This document shows, piece by piece, positions 7,679 through 13,194 of a DNA stretch of 13,194 nt; position 1 is the stretch's first letter, and each line of letters starts with the position of its first letter. The stretch comes from Chromera velia (Eukaryota > Sar > Chromeraceae): positions 27,501 through 40,694 of the forward strand of contig JAHBMJ010000785.1 in the NCBI GenBank assembly GCA_018398765.1. Direction: 5' to 3'. The position numbers and the translations under genes are program-made. The notes beneath the pieces were generated by a model, which worked only from the letters and a program-made list of their open reading frames with translations, did not search any database and was not told where the DNA came from.

Positions 7679-7805
7679 CGAGAAAAATTGGCGCGCAGTC
7701 GGCACCGGATACAAAACGTAGTCAACACGGCGCACCAAGCACTAAAAATGCATAGATGGACACCGATAGGAAGAAAGAAAGGTCAGGCAACGTGAGAGAA
7801 CATTA
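7678..7805 (+). repeat. 128-bp direct repeat, copy B
   Basis: Second copy of 7103-7230, beginning at the last base of the putative primer-binding site, where an element's internal leader would start. Confidence 0.9.
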
Positions 7806-8078
7806 TGTAACTAGCTTGTGATCCTATCCTACATTCCTGTTTTACAACTGATATACCAGATTATACTTACTACTTACTTACCTAATTGTGGTTAAGCCTA
7901 GAGTCTCTGAAACCAGAGACAAATGGCAACCCATGCATACAGTTAAATATTAGATTAAATATCAGATTTGTTCTAATCCCTGGTCAATTTCTACTGATTT
8001 CAGATCTATTCAGACCAAAGTGTTAAGCTCGAGGAAAATGTAGAGCTGAAATTAACTAGGAAATTAAGTGCTACCATA
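7806..8078. other. AT-rich stretch without a recognisable gene
   Basis: Clearly more AT-rich than the flanks. It has TACTTAC-type short repeats near 7862-7882 and a perfect 7-bp stem (GTCTCTG/CAGAGAC) at 7903-7920. No coding signal. Confidence 0.5.
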
Positions 8079-8375
8079 TCAATTATAGTTTTCAACTTTA
8101 CACACGTAAAAGGAAGGAATTTGAAGCGTTTTATCTACTGTATAGTACACATAGTACTTGATCTTGTAAACTTCTAAACTAGCTTGCAAATACTTTAAGA
8201 AATTAATTAACATGCGGTTCAGTTCGTCTACACCTAGGTCTACACCGTCAATTAAACAAAAACATTTTTTTTTTACTAAAGCTGAAACGAAACCATAGCT
8301 AGCACGAAGCTCAGATAACAAATTAGAAGGTCTGTTCCTAGAAGCGTTCCCTAGAAGTCCTACTTCAAAGTCCGG
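8079..8375 (-). CDS. Unidentified AT-rich open frame, about 99 codons
   Basis: Minus-strand frame open from about 8375 to a stop at 8079. It reads protein-like (DFEVGLLGNASRNRPSNLL, then a Lys/Tyr/Leu-rich part with KYLQASLEVYKIKYYVYYTV). No ATG opens it in frame, so it would be an exon or a remnant. No family recognised. It lies just beyond the putative LTR start of the first chromovirus, in DNA of different base composition, so it may be an LTR or a foreign insert. Confidence 0.25.
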   Translation of the reverse strand, partial: PDFEVGLLGNASRNRPSNLLSELRASYGFVSALVKKKCFCLIDGVDLGVDELNRMLINFLKYLQASLEVYKIKYYVYYTVDKTLQIPSFYVCKVENYN

Positions 8376-8560
8376 TTCTCTTGATAGTCAATCTGAATGC
8401 CATGAATACAAGCCATCCTGAAGCTATATTGATTGGAGTAGCTACGGACGTGCGCGCTTCCGTTCAGTCCCGCAAGGCAGGCTTATGCGTTCTCTCAATG
8501 CCACCAACCGGCCCACGCCAACGCTTAGAGGCGGCGCGGCTATAAGCATTCACATCACAC

Positions 8561-8577
8561 ATGCCCGTCCTCCCAAG
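8561..8577 (-). other. Polypurine tract and LTR start of chromovirus 1 (putative)
   Basis: On the minus strand TTGGGAGGACGGGCA is followed by TGTGTGATG, a purine-rich tract leading into a TG-initiated LTR. Its position, about 690 bp after the chromodomain remnant at 9271, parallels the second element. The far end of this LTR was not found. Confidence 0.45.
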
Positions 8578-8596
8578 GCGTGTGTCCACACATGAT

Positions 8597-9258
8597 CTCA
8601 GATCTCATACTCAATTTTAATCGCTTCATTTCTTCTTGATGCTCTTTCCTTTTTCCCTCGCATCAGAAGATGGTATACAAGAAGTCGGTATACAACGATC
8701 GACATGGGTTGTCGAACACTGCCACAAGCGTGTGCGTGGAGTGCCAACCATTCATCTTGAACATCGTTGCCTCAAGCAAACGAGAACGGGATGACGGCGT
8801 GTGCAAGCGATCAGTCACCATAAGAAGCTTCACGAATCTGTCACTGCATATGAGCTCATGTAGAGATCGCCCCACAGCCAGTCATACACTTTCACTCATC
8901 ATCTATCTACTCACTCTGCAAACAATAAATAACAACACCACAGGCATTCAAGAGGCGGTGTCTGCACAGTGGAGCTCTCCTCCTGCAAGGTGGTTCTGGT
9001 TGGCATGCATCAAGGAGAAAGCACCAGAAACACTTTCGCAGTCGGAAAAGACAAAGAGATCCTGCGAATACACATACCAACTCGCTTTAGAGAGGAGGTA
9101 CGCAAGAATATACAGAGAGAGATCAAATGTGCATGAGAAGATAAGAATTAAGACATAGAGAAAAGAATCTGCATCGAGATGCATTAAAGGAAGAATAAAG
9201 AGAGATAGAAAAACATGAGAGGAAGTGTCCTCGAGTCATTCCATTCAGCGTCAGTGTG
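8597..9258. other. Noncoding 3' region of chromovirus 1
   Basis: No convincing gene. A plus-strand frame at 8670-9158 (162 codons) shows no motif and lies where the element's 3' untranslated spacer is expected. A TGGTATACAA-like unit occurs twice at about 8671-8696. Confidence 0.4.
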
Positions 9259-9298
9259 TCAGTGCATCAATCAGTGTATCAGTGCCTCAATCAGTGTA
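9259..9298. repeat. Two 20-bp tandem units
   Basis: TCAGTGCATCAATCAGTGTA at 9259-9278 is repeated at 9279-9298 with one difference. It overlaps the degenerate end of the chromodomain frame. Confidence 0.85.
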
Positions 9299-9767
9299 CA
9301 CCTCTCCCTAGTTGCTTCAGTCTTCGAGTATCCCTTCCAAACTATACGGTACTCCAGTATCCTCCCTTTTCCTTGCATGTCAATGACCCTATCAACCTCC
9401 CACTCCGCCTCCTCGAATCTTGGCAAGAGAACACGGGGTGGAGGGTCTTCGGGGAAGACAAGGTACGCCTTCATGTAAGAGACGTGGACAACTGGATACT
9501 TCCTGACTCTAGTGGGGAACATGAGTTCATAACTCACCTCCCCCACCTTCTTGTCAATCTTGAACGGCCCATACCAAATGTGACTCAGCTTGGCTTTCCG
9601 TTTGGAAGGAAGACGCTCACTCTCAAAAAATTTCCGGTGCACTAGCGCCCAGTCTCCTGGAACGAAAGTCGTTTCCCTTCTTTTCTGGTCGGCCTTTCTC
9701 TTTGCCTCTTCATTCGCTCTCTCAAGTCGCTCCTTGACCTCTTCAAGCATACTGTCTAAACCTGCTT
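9271..9767 (-). pseudogene. Ty3/gypsy chromovirus 1: integrase C-terminus and degenerate chromodomain
   Basis: The frame begins abruptly at LDSMLEEVKERLERA, the helix before the integrase C-terminal domain. It continues through WALVHRKFF and WYGPFKIDKKVG (GPY/F module), then VHVSYMKAYL and a chromodomain start (EWEVDRVIDMQGKG, YRIVWKGYS). The expected TWEP is TRER, and the frame ends in repeat sequence, so the chromodomain is damaged. Catalytic core, RNase H, RT and gag are absent. Truncation coincides with the end of the LTR-like block to its right. Confidence 0.85.
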
Positions 9768-9772
9768 GGGGC

Positions 9773-9834
9773 GCCTGGGGTACCCCAGGCACACCGCAGG
9801 CGGCCCGCCAGGGCTGCCTGGGGCGACCCCAGGT
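9773..9834. repeat. GC-rich paired palindromes
   Basis: GCCTGGGGTACCCCAGGC (9773-9790) is a perfect 18-bp palindrome. CCTGGGG-CGA-CCCCAGG (9817-9833) is a near copy. Between them is another GC-rich pairing segment. On the minus strand they lie just downstream of the TATA box. Confidence 0.85.
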
Positions 9835-9846
9835 AGTTTTGCCTAA

Positions 9847-9856
9847 GTTTATATAG
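9847..9856 (-). promoter_or_regulatory. TATA box of the putative LTR
   Basis: CTATATAAAC on the minus strand, at the edge of the first 204-bp unit. The equivalent place next to the second unit reads CTCTAGAAAT and lacks it. Confidence 0.45.
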
Positions 9857-10058
9857 AGCCATTCATAGGACGCACAAAAGAACTGATCGTTCGGTTCTTC
9901 TTCTAGACATTGTTATTTCTCCATCAGACATAACAAATCATAACACCGGTGTCAGTCTGTGAAAAGATGCATGCAGCAAAACCATGCAGACTGAGGCAGG
10001 CCGGCAGATTAAGCGTGTGCGTCAAACACGCAGCGGCACGATAATCAAGCGATGACAC
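9855..10058 (-). repeat. 204-bp repeat, unit 1
   Basis: Aligns without gaps to 10097-10300. I count 18 differences, 17 of them transitions. A 38-bp unique spacer separates the units. Confidence 0.95.
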
Positions 10059-10096
10059 CTTAGAGAATTGCTAAGAGATAACTAGGAAGGATTTCT

Positions 10097-10300
10097 AGAG
10101 CTATTCATAGGACGCATAAAAGAACTGATCGTTTGGTTCTTCTTCTAGATATTGTTGTTTCTCCATCAGACACAACAAATCATAATACCGGTGTCAGTCT
10201 GTGAAAAGACGCATGCAGCAAAACCACGCAGACTAAGGCAGGCCGGCAGACTAAGCGCGTGCATCAAACACGCGGCGGCGTGATAATCCGGCGATGACAC
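10097..10300 (-). repeat. 204-bp repeat, unit 2
   Basis: Second copy. It lies nearer the TG start of the putative LTR, so both copies would occupy U3, as duplicated enhancer blocks do in some LTRs. Confidence 0.95.
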
Positions 10301-10332
10301 GTTGGCGGCGCCAGGCATCAGTACTACAATAT

Positions 10333-10346
10333 GCCTGCCCCTCTCA
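10333..10346 (-). other. Polypurine tract of chromovirus 2
   Basis: Minus-strand GAGAGGGGCAGGCA just before the TGTAGTAC LTR start. An inverted repeat (CGTGTGAGGACACACG) directly precedes it. Confidence 0.5.
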
Positions 10347-10365
10347 GACGTGTGTCCTCACACGT

Positions 10366-11014
10366 AGTCAAACCTGAACGGACACACTTTTATCAAATGC
10401 AGCTGGACAAGACATTTGTTCACTGACGGCCAGACACACGAGACTGCAGTGAATCAATCGATCTCAATCGACCCGCAAACGACCTATCATATAAACATCC
10501 CTCGACATGTTGGCATGCCACGGCCAACAACATGAGCAGGCATCGGTTTGCATGGACCCCTTCATGTAGCCGATCATAGAAAAACACCCATTCAGACTGG
10601 ATGTTCCACATTCAGTCACCAGACAAGTGACTCCGTACATTAAACGGTGCAAAAAAAATAGATAGATGGAAGAAAAGAACAGAATACATACATGCGCGCG
10701 CGAAAGGCATTGAGAAGAAAACCTGAACGTAGGAAAGAGGAATTTCAAAGCAATAAAAGGCATATAAAAGAGAGAGAAGAAATAGGGAAAGATACAGAGA
10801 AAGATGCAGAGACGATGACAGGGAGAGAAGACGTCGTCACAAGATAGAGAGAAAAAAACTGCATCATTCATTCATTCATACATTCATTCATTCATCCATT
10901 CATTCTCACTTCCCCCGTCCTTCCCGCGACCCCTCAGGAATAGAACGAGAGTGAGAGAAAGTCATGTATAAACATTTACTCATATGCATTCATTCCTTTT
11001 GATTCCTAATCTCC
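10366..11014. other. 3' untranslated spacer of chromovirus 2
   Basis: About 650 bp between the chromodomain stop and the purine tract. Purine-rich on the plus strand at 10640-10860. I see no gene; a minus-strand frame at 10464-10871 is low-complexity hydrophobic sequence. Confidence 0.5.
10864..10905. repeat. (ATTC)n microsatellite
   Basis: About ten ATTC units with occasional substitutions (ATAC, ATCC) in the 3' spacer of chromovirus 2. Confidence 0.9.
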
Positions 11015-12580
11015 TCACTTCTTTCCCCCTCTCCCTCCGAGAGGCCTTTCAGGCCACGCTAAGAACTCTCTGATTTTCGAACGAGCATTCAGAAGATTCT
11101 CTGATGGCTCCCACGTGGTATTCTCTTCTGAATCCCCTTTCCAGTGTACTAAATACTCTACACTACGACCGATTTTCCTCTTGTCGAGGACTGTCTCTAC
11201 TTCATGCTCTTCTTTAGTCAAGTGTGGAAGGCGCACCGGCAGAGGATTCTTTTCAAACTGTCCTTCTTGCAGCAAATATCTCTTCAACCAGACCACGTGG
11301 AGAACTGGATGTCTTCTGACCCCCTCAGGAAACACTAGTTCGTATGTAAGCTTTCCGACCCGTTGGTCTACTTCAAATGGCCCGTACCAAAGATATGCAA
11401 GTTTCTTTCGATCTCCCTCCGGTGTCTTTGCTCCGGCAAAGAAGTTTCTGTGGACCATAACCCAATTCTCAGGCTTGAATTCTTCTTCTCTTCTTCTCTG
11501 GTTATAGTAATGTGCTCCTCTCTCCCTCGCTCTCTCCAATCAGTCTCTCACCTCCTGAATGATGTCCACCCTCTCCTTCAAGTCTTGTGCAGCTTCAGGT
11601 GAGGATGGGTGGGGGCAGAGAAAACTGGGGAGAGTGAGTGGATCTCTTCGTTCAACGACACGGAAGAGAGTGAATCCAGTCGACTTGTGGACACTCGTGC
11701 GGACTGCAAAGGCAAGCATCTTCAAGTACTGAGGCCAGTCCTTCTAATGGTCTGCGACGAAGCACCGAAGCATCTGCTCAAGCGTCCGATTCTCGATCTC
11801 CGTCTGTCCGTCTGTCTGAGGGTGCTGAGCAGTTGACATCTTGAGCTTGGTTCTGCACAAGTGGAACAGTGTTTGCCAGAAGTTTGAGACAAACCTGGAG
11901 TCTCGATCAGAGACAATTGATTGTGGCATGCCATGCTCACATACCACTTCGTCGAAAAACTTCTGTGCTGTCTCTTGGGCTCCGGCTGTCTCTCTGGTAG
12001 GAACAGAGATCGCTCACTTGCTCAACCTGCACACCACATCCATGATCGAGTCAACTACCTCTCCCTTGAACTGAACAGGCGGAAGACCAGTGATGAAATC
12101 TATTGAGAGATCGTGAAAGGGAGACTCTGGTACAGAGAGTGGTTGAAGAAGGCCTGCAAGTTTTTCGTTCGACGATTTGTTCCTTTGATACATATTGCAG
12201 TGAGCAACGTGGTGCATCACCCGCTTCCACATGTGTGGCCAAAAGAAGTCTGCAGCCAGTCGTCGGTAGGTCTTGTCCACTCCAAGGTGCCCAGCCAAAG
12301 GAGAATCGTGACACTCCCAGATGACTTGCCTTTGCAGTGTCTTCGTCGGGATCGCCAGTCTCCTTTGGTCGTAGTACAAAAGTCCCTCCTTCACCGAGAA
12401 ATGACTCAAACGCAAATGCAGGTAGGCAGGGGGGGTGCCTTGGATAGGAGCATGAATGAGGAAAGGAAGGAGCTCCTTGAAGAAAGAGTCTTGAGCGTAC
12501 CCCTTCCTAACTTGATCCAGAAACTTTGTATCTGGACAGACCTTTCGAGTGCTCTCCGTAAGGAGGTAGCTCCTCTTCTC
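11015..12580 (-). pseudogene. Ty3/gypsy chromovirus 2: integrase with C-terminal chromodomain, three stops
   Basis: One continuous reading frame from 12580 to the stop at 11015, interrupted by TGA (12014-12016), TAG (11744-11746) and TGA (11540-11542). In order: N-terminal HHCC finger (HDSPLAGHLGVDKTYRRL..C..Y, with the last Cys replaced by Tyr), catalytic core with Asp in SIDFITGLPP, Asp in VSDRD and Glu in DGQTE spaced D(35)E, GPY/F module (WYGPFEVDQRVG), and a chromodomain (EVETVLDKRK, YLVHWKG, TTWEP). Integration of retroelement cDNA is the family role; chromodomains bias insertion toward marked chromatin. The upstream RT and RNase H are missing, cut off at about 12580-12600. Nonfunctional as it stands. 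Confidence 0.92.
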
Positions 12581-12599
12581 CTAAGTGAGCGCACTTAGT

Positions 12600-12899
12600 T
12601 AGGTTAGATCTCTACTACGGAAAGTCTGTCAGTGCAAGGTTCACTTCCAAACTGCTTCTAGAAGCTTTGCAAGCAACTGTTGTTTACTCAATCCAGGCTA
12701 TACGCAGCTGACTGAATTAATTCCACTTTATTTCTATTTTATTTAATTCTCTTCTAATATAGACTGGCATGGCGGCGCCTCCATGAGCCTGCGTGCATGT
12801 GTTGGTCTCTGAGCTGCGGGCGTCCCGTGCGGCGGCGGTGCGCGTTAGTTCGGCTCACCCCGGGATTGGCCGGTCCCGTGGCTCGCCTCACTATGTTAC
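12600..12899 (-). repeat. Putative LTR of chromovirus 3
   Basis: On the minus strand it begins about CGTAACATAGTGAGG after a purine tract and runs to the truncation point of chromovirus 2. The first third is GC-rich and the rest AT-rich, with GTCTATATTAG as a possible TATA element near 12760. The start has C where canonical TG is expected. Boundaries are inferred. Confidence 0.4.
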
Positions 12900-12901
12900 G
12901 T

Positions 12902-12914
12902 GCCCCTCCCCCTT
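12902..12914 (-). other. Polypurine tract of chromovirus 3
   Basis: Minus-strand AAGGGGGAGGGGC, the best-formed purine tract of the three elements, about 90 bp after the chromodomain stop. Confidence 0.6.
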
Positions 12915-13002
12915 GGAGCGTGTGTCCCACGCGCTCTGTCCTTCTTCTCAGCTTTTCTGCGGTTAACTGCCAACCAAAATTGACCGTACAATTCCTGTCT
13001 AT

Positions 13003-13194
13003 TCACTTTAATCGTCGCTTGAATTCTTTGATTTTCTCCTTTGCATTTTGGAGGTGGGAGACTGGCTCCCAAGACGCTTCACTCTCAGGGAACCCCACCC
13101 ATTGCACGCGGTATTGGGTTCCTCTGCCTCTTCCCCGAACACCGAGGACCTTTTCGACTTCATACTCTTCGTCGGCCCAGGAGGGCAATCGGAC
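13003..13194 (-). CDS. Ty3/gypsy chromovirus 3: chromodomain end of polyprotein (partial)
   Basis: The open frame runs off the right edge and ends at TGA (13003-13005). It encodes YEVEKVLGVRGRGRGTQYRV, QWVGFPESEASWEP and HLQNAKEKIKEF, a complete chromodomain with all three cage-type aromatics (Tyr, Trp and Trp region). It has no stops, so this copy looks younger than its two neighbours. Confidence 0.88.
   Translation of the reverse strand, partial: VRLPSWADEEYEVEKVLGVRGRGRGTQYRVQWVGFPESEASWEPVSHLQNAKEKIKEFKRRLK

Larger units (their letters stand above)
9768..10328 (-). repeat. Putative LTR of chromovirus 2
   Basis: On the minus strand it starts TGTAGTACTGATG right after a purine tract (10333-10346) and ends near CCAAGCA, where chromovirus 1 coding resumes. 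Inside are two 204-bp repeats, a TATA box and GC-rich hairpins, a plausible U3-R-U5 order. The second LTR of this element is not in the window, so the limits are inferred. Confidence 0.5.

Noticed and set aside
8670-9158. 162-codon plus-strand frame
   Set aside because: No recognisable motif; lies in the 3' spacer of a decayed retroelement; likely chance.
9855-10300. CRISPR-like array
   Set aside because: Only two long units, no regular short repeats or spacers, and a eukaryotic context.
11115-11507. Plus-strand frame opposite the chromodomain integrase
   Set aside because: Antisense shadow of the minus-strand integrase coding sequence.

Overview
This window looks like nuclear DNA of a microbial eukaryote. 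Its genes are cut into short exons by GT-AG introns, dinucleotide and tetranucleotide repeats are frequent, and the right half is filled with decayed Ty3/gypsy chromodomain retrotransposons. A chromerid alga such as Chromera velia would fit, but that assignment is inference from general character only. I see no rRNA, tRNA, CRISPR array or bacterial operon.

Left part (1 to about 6450): two divergently arranged, spliced genes. The minus-strand gene (about 63-2711, running off the left edge) reads as a DXO/RAI1-family decapping exoribonuclease. Joining four exons in phase gives family hallmarks, including the Arg of motif I followed by the NKLMNTPY stretch. The plus-strand gene (3549-6443) is a five-exon alkaline-phosphatase-superfamily enzyme (type I phosphodiesterase/nucleotide pyrophosphatase type). 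Every expected metal ligand and the Thr nucleophile are visible. About 840 bp lie between the two starts and would hold both promoters.

Middle (6444-8600): no confident gene. It holds a 159-bp inverted repeat (arms 6550-6708 and 7502-7660), a 128-bp direct repeat (7103-7230 and 7678-7805), an 18-nt stretch at 7661-7678 that looks like a tRNA primer-binding site, an exon-like piece with a consensus splice donor, and an AT-rich unidentified open frame. I read this as mobile-element debris of an unidentified type.

Right part (8561-13194): 3' ends of three chromovirus-type Ty3/gypsy elements, all on the minus strand. Each has integrase C-terminal and/or chromodomain coding, a polypurine tract and a putative LTR start. 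The first two are cut short inside the integrase where the next element's LTR begins, as expected for nested insertion. The middle element keeps an intact D,D(35)E integrase triad but has three in-frame stops, each explicable by C-to-T change. Its putative LTR contains two 204-bp repeats, a TATA box and GC-rich hairpins. Duplicated sequences across the window differ almost only by transitions, mostly at CpG or CpA, suggesting methylation-driven decay or a RIP-like process.
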